From Oscillospiraceae bacterium (lineage in GTDB: Bacteria > Bacillota > Clostridia > Oscillospirales > Oscillospiraceae), in assembly GCA_020025305.1 (NCBI GenBank), contig JAHHSG010000005.1, positions 33,468-97,467 on the forward strand: DNA of 64,000 bases, read 5' to 3'. Each line of letters starts with the position of its first letter. Within the stretch, counting starts at the first letter, position 1. The notes below the pieces were generated by a model, which was not told the origin of the DNA, ran no database searches, and saw only the letters and a list, made by a program, of their open reading frames with translations. Position numbers and translations under genes: made by a program. Below, piece after piece: positions 16,249 to 24,740 of the stretch.

Positions 16249-16287
16249 CCACCGTGGAAAGCCGGAACTGCCGGCTTTCCACGGTGG
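16249..16287 (+). terminator. Intra-operon hairpin between binding protein and permease
   Basis: A perfect 17-bp stem with a 5-nt loop and no T-run. It is probably a 3'-protecting or processing hairpin that lets the binding protein be made in excess over the membrane subunits. Confidence 0.7.
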
Positions 16288-16323
16288 GCTGTCATCACTT
16301 AGGAAAGGAAGGGTTCTCCCCTC

Positions 16324-17058
16324 ATGTTTGATTCCATCGCCAATGCGTTCACTAATCCCGGCCCTGCCAGCTTTCTGAACTTCAAATTTCTGCCCAAGTA
16401 CGCCCCCTACTTTATCGACGGCATTGCCAATACGCTGGCACTGTCCATTGTTTCGGTGCTGCTGGCCGTGATCCCCGCACTGCTGCTGGCTTTAATGCGT
16501 CTGAGCAAGAATAAGTTCATCCACGGACTCTCCGGTGCCTACATCGCCGTGTTCCGCTCCACCCCTATGTTGGTACAGCTGAGCATTGTCTATTTTGGTG
16601 TCTTTAACCTGATCAAAATTCCCAATGTTTCCATGGGCTTTATCCGTCTGAATATGTTCATCCCCTTTGTGGTGGCACTGGCCCTCAACAGTTCGGCCTA
16701 TGTAGCCGAGATCTTCCGTGCCGGTATTCTGGCAGTGGATCGCGGCCAGATGGAAGCTGCTCGCTCGCTGGGTATGACCAAGACACAGGCCATGTATCTG
16801 GTGGTGCTGCCCCAGGCCATCAAGAATGTCTTGCCTGCACTGGCCAATGAGGTGGTCACCATGGTCAAGGAGTCCTCCATCTGCTCCACCTATGGTATGA
16901 TGGAGCTGATGTGGGCTGCCAAAAACGTAGCCGGCACCACCGGTATTTCCATCGGGCCCTACATACTCGTAGCCGCCATTTACTTCTGTATCAACTATCC
17001 TGCCAGCAAGGGCATTGAAGCCATCGAAAGGAGAATGCGCCGTGGCGACGAACGATAA
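16324..17058 (+). CDS. Amino-acid ABC transporter permease
   Basis: A 244-residue HisM/GlnP-type inner-membrane subunit with about five helices. It has [20 protein letters not shown] at the start, [14 protein letters not shown], and the EAA loop [21 protein letters not shown] with [17 protein letters not shown] after it. The ATPase GTG start overlaps its end by 17 bp. Confidence 0.93.
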   Translation: MFDSIANAFTNPGPASFLNFKFLPKYAPYFIDGIANTLALSIVSVLLAVIPALLLALMRLSKNKFIHGLSGAYIAVFRSTPMLVQLSIVYFGVFNLIKIPNVSMGFIRLNMFIPFVVALALNSSAYVAEIFRAGILAVDRGQMEAARSLGMTKTQAMYLVVLPQAIKNVLPALANEVVTMVKESSICSTYGMMELMWAAKNVAGTTGISIGPYILVAAIYFCINYPASKGIEAIERRMRRGDER

Positions 17059-17788
17059 TCTCATTCAGGTCATCGGCCTGAAAAAACACTATAATAACGG
17101 AGCTATCAAGGCTTTGGACGGCATCAACGTAGACATCAAACGTGGAGACGTGATGGTGGTGGTTGGTCCTTCCGGTTCGGGTAAGTCCACCTTTCTGCGC
17201 AGCCTCAACCTGTTGGAGGAGCCTACCGAAGGCCAGATTCTCTTTGATGGCGTAGATATCACCGACAAAAAGGTGAATATCAACCTTCACCGCCAGCGGA
17301 TGGGCATGGTGTTCCAGCACTTCAACCTCTTCCCCCATAAGACCATTATGGACAACATGATCATGGCCCCCATCAAGGTGAAGGGCATGAAGAAAGCCGA
17401 GGCACGAGAGAAGGCGCAGGCCCTTCTGGAGCGTGTGGGTCTGGGCGACCGCGGCGGTGCGTATCCCGTACAGCTCTCCGGTGGTCAAAAGCAGCGTGTG
17501 GCCATTGTCCGGGCCCTGATGATGGAGCCGGATGTGATGCTCTTCGATGAGCCCACCTCCGCTCTGGACCCTGAAATGGTAGGCGAGGTACTGGAAGTCA
17601 TGAAGGAGCTGGCCCACGACGGCATGACCATGGTGGTGGTAACCCACGAGATGGGCTTTGCCCGTGAGGTGGGCAACCGCGTCCTTTTCATGGCGGACGG
17701 CACGCTGATGGAAGAGGGCACACCGGACGAAATTTTCAACCATCCCAAGTGCGAGCGCCTCAAGGACTTCCTCTCCAAGGTACTCTGA
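17042..17788 (+). CDS. Amino-acid ABC transporter ATP-binding protein
   Basis: A 248-residue GlnQ/HisP-type ATPase. Walker A is [10 protein letters not shown]-loop [10 protein letters not shown], signature [15 protein letters not shown], Walker [14 protein letters not shown], and H-loop [13 protein letters not shown] use the GTG at 17042 because AAAGGAG lies eight bases upstream; earlier in-frame codons lie deep inside the permease gene. It completes a one-permease polar amino-acid importer. Confidence 0.94.
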   Translation: MATNDNLIQVIGLKKHYNNGAIKALDGINVDIKRGDVMVVVGPSGSGKSTFLRSLNLLEEPTEGQILFDGVDITDKKVNINLHRQRMGMVFQHFNLFPHKTIMDNMIMAPIKVKGMKKAEAREKAQALLERVGLGDRGGAYPVQLSGGQKQRVAIVRALMMEPDVMLFDEPTSALDPEMVGEVLEVMKELAHDGMTMVVVTHEMGFAREVGNRVLFMADGTLMEEGTPDEIFNHPKCERLKDFLSKVL

Positions 17789-17811
17789 TTTTCCATTTCT
17801 CTCAACTATGC

Positions 17812-17846
17812 AAAAAACGGTCTGCCTACCGGGCAGACCGTTTTTT
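17812..17846 (+). terminator. Terminator of the amino-acid transporter operon
   Basis: AAAAAACGGTCTGCC pairs with GGCAGACCGTTTTTT around a 5-nt loop. Confidence 0.92.
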
Positions 17847-17912
17847 CTTGCATTCCCCATAGATTTTCACTATACTGAAAGATATACCACCTATGAACAA
17901 AGGAGCCTTCCT

Positions 17913-18509
17913 ATGATTCCCCATGATCTCACTTTTTCATCTCTCTTTTTTGATACATACCTGGGCTATGCCTTGCAGCTCCTCCCTTTTGCGCTGCTTG
18001 CTGCCATTGTCTACGCCATCTACAAGGATCGGCAGGTTCCCCGAGATTCCTCCCCCCGCATCTTTCTATCTTCCCTGTTTGTGGCCTATTTCACAGGGCT
18101 GATCTGTCTGACGCTGCTGCAATCCCTGATCAGCCGCTGCTACTATTTTCTCTTCTACCATGAGTGGAGCGGAAGGGTCTGGCTGGAGCGGGAATTTCTT
18201 TACAATTTCACTCCCAGTTTCTTTCGGAAATTCACCGACGAGCGCATCGCCAATATGTTTCTGTTTGTGCCCTTCGGCTGTCTCTACCCCCAGTTCCGCC
18301 AACGCTCCACATGGCCGCACACACTGGCAGTGGGCGTTCTGACCTCCTTTGCCATCGAGTTTATACAGCCCTTTGTAGGACGCAGTTTCGATGTAAATGA
18401 CCTGATCCTAAACGCCGCAGGACTGCTCATCGGCATTGCCGTCTACTATCCCCTTCATGCGCTGGCCTTTCGCCGTCGTGTACGGAAAAGCCCCGGTCAA
18501 TCCAGATGA
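17913..18509 (+). CDS. VanZ-family membrane protein
   Basis: A 198-residue protein with four to five membrane segments. The VanZ hallmark appears as ERIANMFLFVPFGCLYPQF followed by AVGVLTSFAIEFIQPFVGRSFDVNDLILNAAG (cited in parts: AIEFIQ, RSFDVNDLILN). VanZ proteins are linked to low-level teicoplanin resistance and envelope homeostasis, but most chromosomal members are uncharacterised. AAAGGAG precedes the ATG. Single gene between two terminators. Confidence 0.83.
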   Translation: MIPHDLTFSSLFFDTYLGYALQLLPFALLAAIVYAIYKDRQVPRDSSPRIFLSSLFVAYFTGLICLTLLQSLISRCYYFLFYHEWSGRVWLEREFLYNFTPSFFRKFTDERIANMFLFVPFGCLYPQFRQRSTWPHTLAVGVLTSFAIEFIQPFVGRSFDVNDLILNAAGLLIGIAVYYPLHALAFRRRVRKSPGQSR

Positions 18510-18542
18510 AAAAGCTCGGATCAAAAGATCCGAGCTTTTTTT
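18509..18542. terminator. Bidirectional terminator between vanZ-like and metH-like genes
   Basis: AAAAAGCTCGGATC pairs with GATCCGAGCTTTTT around AAAA. It has T-runs on both strands and serves both convergent genes. Confidence 0.88.
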
Positions 18543-20943
18543 ACATCATTTTTTGCACTTCCTCGGCATAGCGCACCGTCTCCATCGCATCCTTGGCGTA
18601 GTGATCGGCACCGATGGCTGCGGCATATTCCCGCGTTAACACAGCACCCCCCACCACAATACGGCACCAGGGTGCCTTTTCCCGCAGCTGTCGGATTGTC
18701 TCCTCCATTGCAGGTACCGTCGTAGTCATCAATGCACTGAGTCCCACCAGCGGTGCATGGCACTTCGTTACCGCGGCCACAATTTGCTCTGGGGCCACAT
18801 CCCGCCCCAAATCCATTACGGCAAAGCCGTAATTTTCCAGCAGGAGCCGCACAATATTCTTTCCGATATCATGGATATCCCCGTGTACCGTTGCCACTAC
18901 CACAGCGCAGCCAGTGGTGGAGGCAGGTGCATTGCTCATAGCGTCTTTGATTTTTTCAAAAGCGCTCTTGGCGGCCTCGGCGCTCATAAGAAGCTGGGGT
19001 AAGTACACCCGCTTGCTTTCAAAGCCGCGTCCCACTTCGTCCAGCGCCGGGATGATTTCCTGCTGCACGATATCCAGCGGAGCACGGGTCTCCAGCAGCT
19101 GCGCCGTCAGCGCACCGGCCTGTTCCCCCAGCCCTTTGCCGATGGCACGCTGCAGGGCGCTGCCGCTCCCCTGCACCGGAGCGGATACCGTGGATGCAGA
19201 TTTTGTCTCTATTGGCACATAGTGGGACATGAAGTCCATATAAGCAATGCAGTTCTCATCCAAGCCATGGAGCGCCCGGTGGGCATAGTACATTTTCATC
19301 ATGTCGCCTGAGTCCGGGTTCATGATCGCTGCCGACAGTCCCCGCTCCAATGCCGCAGCAAAGAAGGCCGCATTGATGGCCTGCCGCTGGGGAAGTCCGA
19401 AGGACACGTTGGAGACGCCCAGCGAAGTGCGGCAGTTCAGCTCTTTCTCAATGCGCTCCAATGCGCCAAGGGTCACCATGGCCGCATCCGGGGCCGCACT
19501 GACGGTCATGGCCAGTGTGTCAAAAATAATATCCTTGGGAGCAATGCCATACTCCCTGGCGGTATGCAGAATCTTCCGGGCAACATCCAGACGGCCCTCT
19601 ACCGTAGCAGGGATACCGCTCTCATCCAACGTCAGCGCCACCACTACGCCGCCGTACTTTTTCACCAGCGGGAAGATGGCCGCCATGCTCTCTTCCTTGC
19701 CGTTGACAGAGTTCACCATGGCTTTGCCGTTATAGCGCCGCAGTGCCCGTTCCATGGCTGCGGTATTGGAAGTATCCATTTGAATCGGCAGGTCGATGAC
19801 CGCCTGCAGCTCGCCCACAGCCCGCTCCAGCATCTCGGCTTCGTCAATCTCCGGCAGTCCCACATTCACGTCCAGCACCTGCACGCCTTTCTCCTGCTGA
19901 CGGATTCCCTCATTTAAAAGGTAATCCATATCCCCGGTACGAAGCGCTTCTTTAAACCGTTTTTTACCCGTGGGATTGATCCGCTCACCAATCAGGATAG
20001 GGTCACGTCCCAAGCACACCGCATGGGTATAGGAACTGATCACCGTCCGCCCCTGATCGGTAATTTCCACCGCCTTCACATCACGGCTTTGCTTGACAAG
20101 GGAACGAATATAATCCGGCGTGGTGCCGCAGCAGCCGCCGGCAATCCGCACTCCTTTTTTTAAAAGGGCTGTCACGTCCTCTGCAAAAGCTTCCGCCGCC
20201 ACATCATAGACTGTCTGACCGTTCACGCTGCGGGGAAGACCCGCATTAGGCTTTAAAAGGACAGGCACAGAGGCACAGGCAAGCAGCTCCTCCACCACGC
20301 CGTGCAGCTGCTTGGGGCCAAGGGAACAGTTGGCGCCGATAGCGTCGGCTCCCATCCCCTCCAGCATTGCCACCATCGCCGCCGGAGAAGCGCCAGTCAT
20401 CAGCTTTCCGTCCTCCCCATAGGCGTTGGAGACGAATACCGGCAGGTCGGAGTTTTCTTTCGCCGCTAACAGCGCCGCCTTCGTCTCGTAGCTGTCGTTC
20501 ATGGTCTCGATCATCACGAGATCCGCACCGCAATCCACACCGATGCGTACTACCTGCGCAAAAATCTCCACTGCATCCTCAAAATCCAAGTCACCATAGG
20601 GACGCAGCATCCGCCCGGTAGGGCCGATATCCAGTGCCACGAACTTAGGGCCCGGATGGGCGCTGTGCTCCGCCGCCCAACGGGTGTGCCCTACTGCCGC
20701 GCGAATCATCTCCTCCAGCTCTTTTGGTTCAAATTTTAAGCCATTGGCGCCGAAGGTGTTGGCAATCACCACATGACTGCCCGCGTCAAAATATGCTTTT
20801 TGCAGCTTCCGGATGATCTCCGGGTGACTGAGATTCCACCGCTCCGGATATTCTCCCGGCTGCAGGCCCTCCTCCTGCAAAAGGGTTCCCATACCACCGT
20901 CCAAATAGAGGATATGGTCCTTCAAATACTCTAAAACCGTCAT
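18541..20943 (-). CDS. metH: Cobalamin-dependent methionine synthase, without activation domain
   Basis: An 800-residue enzyme. The homocysteine methyltransferase barrel (residues 1-295) has zinc-ligand cysteines Cys206 (GANCSLGP) and Cys271/Cys272 (GGCCGTTP). The pterin-binding barrel (about 315-570) contains LIGERINPTGKKRFKEAL. The helical cap and cobalamin domain (about 590-800) have the corrinoid motif VHGDIHDIGKN with axial His691. E. coli MetH is about 1220 residues because it adds an activation domain; here that function is in the separate gene just upstream, whose end overlaps this start. It transfers a methyl group from methyl-tetrahydrofolate to homocysteine in the cytoplasm. The operon order is metF, activation protein, metH. 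Confidence 0.94.
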   Translation of the reverse strand: MTVLEYLKDHILYLDGGMGTLLQEEGLQPGEYPERWNLSHPEIIRKLQKAYFDAGSHVVIANTFGANGLKFEPKELEEMIRAAVGHTRWAAEHSAHPGPKFVALDIGPTGRMLRPYGDLDFEDAVEIFAQVVRIGVDCGADLVMIETMNDSYETKAALLAAKENSDLPVFVSNAYGEDGKLMTGASPAAMVAMLEGMGADAIGANCSLGPKQLHGVVEELLACASVPVLLKPNAGLPRSVNGQTVYDVAAEAFAEDVTALLKKGVRIAGGCCGTTPDYIRSLVKQSRDVKAVEITDQGRTVISSYTHAVCLGRDPILIGERINPTGKKRFKEALRTGDMDYLLNEGIRQQEKGVQVLDVNVGLPEIDEAEMLERAVGELQAVIDLPIQMDTSNTAAMERALRRYNGKAMVNSVNGKEESMAAIFPLVKKYGGVVVALTLDESGIPATVEGRLDVARKILHTAREYGIAPKDIIFDTLAMTVSAAPDAAMVTLGALERIEKELNCRTSLGVSNVSFGLPQRQAINAAFFAAALERGLSAAIMNPDSGDMMKMYYAHRALHGLDENCIAYMDFMSHYVPIETKSASTVSAPVQGSGSALQRAIGKGLGEQAGALTAQLLETRAPLDIVQQEIIPALDEVGRGFESKRVYLPQLLMSAEAAKSAFEKIKDAMSNAPASTTGCAVVVATVHGDIHDIGKNIVRLLLENYGFAVMDLGRDVAPEQIVAAVTKCHAPLVGLSALMTTTVPAMEETIRQLREKAPWCRIVVGGAVLTREYAAAIGADHYAKDAMETVRYAEEVQKMM

Positions 20944-21596
20944 GTTCCGTCTCTCCTAAATGTACAATCCTGCTTGCCGCACACCTGACAGCCCTCCATC
21001 GCGCACGGTGTACCGCCGATACCGATAATGGCAGTCACCGACTTGGTGGGGCTCATCAAAAGGCTCTCGTTAAGAAAAAGGCCAATGCGCCTGGGACACT
21101 CCAGCAGCTTAAACAGATCCCGCTGCGCCGTCAAGGGCAGATCCCCATAGCCCGGAGAAAACCGGGGCTGCATACTTCCGTAGCGGGTCTGCATCTCTTC
21201 ATTAAAGATATCACAAAGGGTTTCCACCCGCTCTGCCCCCAATGCCTGCAGCATCAGCCCCTTTGCCGGGGAAAGGTGTCCGTAGCGAACAATCAGCCGA
21301 TCCAACGCCAGCCCAACCGTTGCAGCAAACACCACTGCTTTTCCACAGCCCGACAGCCGCTGTGCCAGCTTGTGCGATGTCCACACCGTCCCCTCCAGAC
21401 ACACGGTATCCCCCGTCACCTGTACCTCCATCTCCCGCCAGCAGACACGGCCTTGCACCACGGGTGCACTCTCCGCTGCCGCCCATTGCGCCAGTGCCGT
21501 CACATCCTCAGACGTTTCCCGGCACGCAGCATAGCGCAGCACCTCCGACAGCTTTACCGGTGGGAGTTGGTAGGTTTTCACTTCGATCGGTGTCAT
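20940..21596 (-). CDS. Methionine synthase activation-domain protein
   Basis: A 218-residue stand-alone version of the MetH activation region. It has GCGKAVVFAATVGLALDRLI, a central RFSPGYGDLPLTAQRDLF that matches the R-x-S-x-G-Y of SAM-binding activation domains, LLMSPTKSVTAIIG, and a C-terminal Cys cluster (CAMEGCQVCGKQDC) typical of Clostridia. It is proposed to reductively reactivate the cobalamin of the split MetH encoded next. The ATG at 21596 overlaps the metF stop (TGATG) and is favoured over the GTG one codon earlier. It ends overlapping the metH ATG by four bases. Confidence 0.89.
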   Translation of the reverse strand: MTPIEVKTYQLPPVKLSEVLRYAACRETSEDVTALAQWAAAESAPVVQGRVCWREMEVQVTGDTVCLEGTVWTSHKLAQRLSGCGKAVVFAATVGLALDRLIVRYGHLSPAKGLMLQALGAERVETLCDIFNEEMQTRYGSMQPRFSPGYGDLPLTAQRDLFKLLECPRRIGLFLNESLLMSPTKSVTAIIGIGGTPCAMEGCQVCGKQDCTFRRDGT

Positions 21597-22471
21597 CACT
21601 TGCCCAAAATATCCGACAGATTCTCCTGAATTTTCCGAGCCACGTCCGGCTTATTCATGGTATACACATGGACATTGGTCACATTGTTGGCGAAGAGGTC
21701 GATGATCTGGTCGGTAGCATAGGCGATGCCCGCCTGCTTCATGGCAGCAGGGTCGGAGCCGAACTTATCCACAAGGCTCTTAAATCGCTGCGGCATATGA
21801 GAGCCGGAGAGCTTAATGGCCCGCTCCACCTGTTTGGCATTGGTGATGGGCATGATCCCAGCCACCACCGGCACGGTAATGCCCGCCTCCCGGATCTTAT
21901 AAAGGAAGTTGTAGAGAAGGTTATTATCGAAGAACATCTGGGTGGTGAGGAAGTCCACACCAGCCTCCACCTTCTCCTTCAGATGCAGGATGTCCTCTTT
22001 CTGGTTGGCGCTCTCCGGATGTACCTCAGGATAACAGGCACCACCGATGCAGAAATCACCGCCGCTCTGACGGATCTCACGCACCAGATCCACCGCATAA
22101 CGGTAGTCCCATGTGCTCCGATCCTGTCCCTCCATCTCCGGTGTCAGGTCGCCCCGCAGTGCCATAATATTCTCAATTCCAGCGTCTTTTAACTCCTGGA
22201 TCCGCTGATGCACCACGGACCGATTGGAAGAAACGCAGGTCAAGTGGGCCAACGTAGGCACACCGTGACGCTCCATGTCCCGGGCGATCTCCAATGTATA
22301 GGCGCTGGTGCCGCCGCCCGCCCCATACGTCACGCTCATAAAGGCGGGATGGAGCTGCGCAATCTCCTCAGTAGCGCGGCGGACACTTTCAAAGTTGGTA
22401 CTTGTTTTTGGAGGAAACACCTCAAATGACAAGGACAGCTTATCCTCTTTCAAAATATGGATTACTTTCAC
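21596..22471 (-). CDS. metF: Methylenetetrahydrofolate reductase
   Basis: A 291-residue flavoprotein reducing 5,10-methylene- to 5-methyl-tetrahydrofolate. It has LSLSFEVFPPKT at the N-terminus (catalytic Glu), FMSVTYGAGGG, LAHLTCVSSNRS, ALRGDLT, and FLTTQMFFDN. It supplies methyl-THF to the two downstream gene products in the same operon. Length is normal for the family. A promoter lies about 60 bp upstream, and no SAM riboswitch is visible in the short leader. Confidence 0.96.
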   Translation of the reverse strand: MKVIHILKEDKLSLSFEVFPPKTSTNFESVRRATEEIAQLHPAFMSVTYGAGGGTSAYTLEIARDMERHGVPTLAHLTCVSSNRSVVHQRIQELKDAGIENIMALRGDLTPEMEGQDRSTWDYRYAVDLVREIRQSGGDFCIGGACYPEVHPESANQKEDILHLKEKVEAGVDFLTTQMFFDNNLLYNFLYKIREAGITVPVVAGIMPITNAKQVERAIKLSGSHMPQRFKSLVDKFGSDPAAMKQAGIAYATDQIIDLFANNVTNVHVYTMNKPDVARKIQENLSDILGK

Positions 22472-22528
22472 AGTGGTACACTTCCTTTATCGAATTTATC
22501 CAGCAAGATTTGGAATAAGTAGCTTTAT

Positions 22529-22557
22529 ATTATAAAACACACCTCGCCCTCTTGCAA
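22529..22557 (-). promoter_or_regulatory. Promoter of the metF operon
   Basis: On the minus strand: TTGCAA (22557-22552), 17-bp spacer, TATAAT (22534-22529). Confidence 0.75.
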
Positions 22558-22590
22558 CCTTATTCTGGAAATCCGTTTCCCCTAAGACAC

Positions 22591-22618
22591 AAAAAAGATG
22601 CACCTAAAAGGTGCATCT
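22591..22618 (-). terminator. Terminator of the zinc-ribbon membrane protein gene
   Basis: AGATGCACCT pairs with AGGTGCATCT around AAA. Six Ts follow on the minus strand. Confidence 0.83.
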
Positions 22619-22635
22619 CTTTTACATGAAAATTT

Positions 22636-23061
22636 TTAAGTTTTTCCGTGGATCTCCCCACGACACTTGGGACAGGTGATCACGATTTTTCCCTTCCCTC
22701 GGGGAACACGGCACACAGCACCACAGTTGGGGCAGGTGAAATACTTATGATCCTTATCCTGCTTTTGCTGACGCGCAGTGTTGAAACGACGTTTCACCGG
22801 CCACCAGACCTTTTCCAAAAATGCGGCATTTTCTGCTCTGCGCTTGGGGAGATTCCGGGAGAACATACGAAAAAGCGCCCAGAACATCAGTACGGTAGTC
22901 AACAGGTTCAAAAGTGATGCCACAACCGCCTGGTGTACAAATGCATTGATGATACTCAGCACTACCGCCGTCCAGATGGTGGTCAGCCCCAGATGATCCG
23001 CACCGTTGCGTCCATACATAAAACGGGCCAGCGCATTGCCAACTTTCTGTAAAAAGCCCAT
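22636..23061 (-). CDS. Small membrane protein with C-terminal zinc ribbon
   Basis: A 141-residue protein. Two hydrophobic helices (about residues 26-62, including LTTIWTAVVLSIINAF and LLTTVLMFWALF) are followed by a basic linker and a zinc ribbon, YFTCPNCGAVCRVPRGKG then ITCPKCRGEI, with two CxxC pairs. The family is not recognised beyond this layout. It may be a membrane-anchored regulator or chaperone-type ribbon protein. Monocistronic and divergent from rpe. Confidence 0.62.
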   Translation of the reverse strand: MGFLQKVGNALARFMYGRNGADHLGLTTIWTAVVLSIINAFVHQAVVASLLNLLTTVLMFWALFRMFSRNLPKRRAENAAFLEKVWWPVKRRFNTARQQKQDKDHKYFTCPNCGAVCRVPRGKGKIVITCPKCRGEIHGKT

Positions 23062-23208
23062 AAAACCGCCTCGTTATTGCTTTAAATCTCGTTCCATTGA
23101 TAGAACAAATTTATTCTACAAGAATTTTCAATAAAGGTAAAGGGCTGTAGAGTAAAATTTACAGATTGGACACGAATTCACTTTTCCCCGCCTCCTCCCT
23201 CTTTCTCG

Positions 23209-23237
23209 TTGCAATCAGAGCCTGTAGGCGGTATAAT
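23209..23237 (+). promoter_or_regulatory. Promoter upstream of rpe
   Basis: TTGCAA (23209-23214), 17-bp spacer, TATAAT (23232-23237). A start near 23245 gives a leader of about 210 nt. Confidence 0.75.
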
Positions 23238-23244
23238 ATATATG

Positions 23245-23450
23245 TATTGTTATGCACAATGGGGGTCGACAGATTGCTCCGCCGACCCCCTATCTAAAAA
23301 GCGACGCCCCGGCGCCCGGCAGGGACGGGAGGGCGGCTGCGTCGGTAGGCCGGTTTTTGCCGCCATGCGCGCCGCTCAATGTATCCTATGCTGCCCGGAC
23401 TCTATGGGTGCAGTGCCCTCCGGTTCCACCGGAATAGCGAAAGGAAGGTT
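23245..23450 (+). ncRNA. Candidate structured leader RNA ahead of rpe
   Basis: This leader is far more GC-rich than its surroundings and full of nested complementarity: ATTGT/ACAAT (23246-23260), GGGGGTCG/CGACCCCC (23261-23290), CGACGC/GCGTCG (23302-23307 with 23339-23344) enclosing CGCCC/GGGCG (23313-23317 with 23331-23335), and TCCGGT/ACCGGA near 23418-23432. I see no T-run terminator and cannot match it to tmRNA, RNase P, SRP, 6S or a riboswitch class I know. It could be a regulatory leader or a small RNA. Confidence 0.35.
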
Positions 23451-23455
23451 CTCCC

Positions 23456-24100
23456 ATGATCAAAATTGCCCCCTCTATCCTCTCGGCAGATTTTGCCAAT
23501 CTGGAGCGAGATATCCAGCGCATTGCCGCCGCGGACTATGTTCATGTAGACGTGATGGATGGTATGTTTGTGCCCAATATTTCCATCGGTATTCCGGTGG
23601 TCAAATCCATTCGTCCCACCACCCCCCTGCCGCTGGACGTTCACCTTATGATCCAACAGCCCATACGGTATGTGGAGCAGTTCTGTGATGCCGGGGCGGA
23701 CCTTGTCACCTGCCATGTGGAGGCCGATACGGAGGCGAACATTCGTGCAGCCCTGGAAAAGATCCGCGCCAAGGGCAAAAAGCCCGGTATTGTTGTCAAG
23801 CCCAAGACCCCGGCCTCTGCCGTACTGCCGTTTATCGACATGGTGGATATGATTCTTGTGATGACGGTAGAGCCCGGCTTCGGAGGGCAGAAGTTTATGG
23901 CTGACATGATGCCTAAGGTACAGGCGATCCGCGGCTATATTGACGCCATGAACCCCTCCTGTGAGTTGGAGGTGGACGGCGGCGTAGATCCCAGCACCGC
24001 TCCCCTCTGCATTGCCAGCGGAGCCAATGTCCTGGTAGCCGGTTCTGCCGTCTATCAAGCGGAGGATATTCCCTCCCGCATCGCTCAGCTGCGAGGCTGA
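23456..24100 (+). CDS. rpe: Ribulose-phosphate 3-epimerase
   Basis: A 214-residue TIM barrel interconverting ribulose-5-phosphate and xylulose-5-phosphate. It has IAPSILSADFANLERDI at the start, DYVHVDVMDGMFVPNISIG with metal-binding residues, PLDVHLMI, MTVEPGFGGQKFM and a C-terminal EVDGGVDPSTAPLC phosphate site. AAGGAAGG precedes the ATG. First gene after the GC-rich leader and 34 bp ahead of recR. Confidence 0.96.
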   Translation: MIKIAPSILSADFANLERDIQRIAAADYVHVDVMDGMFVPNISIGIPVVKSIRPTTPLPLDVHLMIQQPIRYVEQFCDAGADLVTCHVEADTEANIRAALEKIRAKGKKPGIVVKPKTPASAVLPFIDMVDMILVMTVEPGFGGQKFMADMMPKVQAIRGYIDAMNPSCELEVDGGVDPSTAPLCIASGANVLVAGSAVYQAEDIPSRIAQLRG

Positions 24101-24134
24101 TCCCTTATTTTCCCCATATTGGAGGTCAATATCT

Positions 24135-24734
24135 ATGGAATATTTTCCTGCGCCGCTGGAAAAGCTGGTGGAGCAGTTTGCCCGGCTCCCCGGCATCGGC
24201 GGCAAATCCGCACAGCGACTGGCTTTCTATGTCCTCGGGCTTCCCTTGCAGGAGGCTCAGGAGTTTGCCGATGCCATTATAGAGGCCAAAAAAGGTGTGA
24301 CCCTTTGCCCTGTCTGTCAAAACCTGACAGCCGGTGGTCTTTGTCCCATCTGCGCCTCTCCCAAGCGGGATGAGCATACCATCTGCGTGGTCGCCGATCC
24401 CCGGGACGTGATCGCCATAGAGCGTTCCCGGGAATATACGGGGCGCTACCATGTACTCCACGGTGTCCTGTCCCCTATGAACCATATCGGCCCAGACGAC
24501 CTGCAAATCAAATCCTTGCTGGATCGAGTGGCTGCCGGCGGCATCCAAGAGGTCATTATGGCGACCAATCCCGACACAGAGGGCGAGGCCACGGCACTGT
24601 ATCTCTCCCGCCTTCTCAAGCCCTTCGGTGTTCGGGTCACCCGGTTGGCTTACGGCATCCCGGTGGGCGGTCATTTGGAATTTGCCGATGACGCCACACT
24701 CATGCGGGCACTGGAAGGCAGACAAGAACTGTAA
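24135..24734 (+). CDS. recR: Recombination mediator RecR
   Basis: A 199-residue protein. The HhH region is LARLPGIGGKSAQRLAFY, read here as FARLPGIGGKSAQRLAFYVL. The zinc finger is CPVCQNLTAGGLCPIC. The Toprim domain has ICVVADPRDVIAIE and EVIMATNPDTEGEATALYL, and ends with YGIPVGGHLEFADDATL. It acts with RecF/RecO to load RecA on gapped DNA. Length is normal. The usual dnaX-ebfC neighbours are absent; it sits between rpe and apbE. Confidence 0.97.
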   Translation: MEYFPAPLEKLVEQFARLPGIGGKSAQRLAFYVLGLPLQEAQEFADAIIEAKKGVTLCPVCQNLTAGGLCPICASPKRDEHTICVVADPRDVIAIERSREYTGRYHVLHGVLSPMNHIGPDDLQIKSLLDRVAAGGIQEVIMATNPDTEGEATALYLSRLLKPFGVRVTRLAYGIPVGGHLEFADDATLMRALEGRQEL

Positions 24735-24740
24735 GGTGAT

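Noticed and set aside
23415..23435. T-box-like GGTGGAACC on the minus strand
   Set aside because: No Stem I, specifier loop or downstream amino-acid gene on that strand; simple hairpin CCGG-TTCCA-CCGG explains it.
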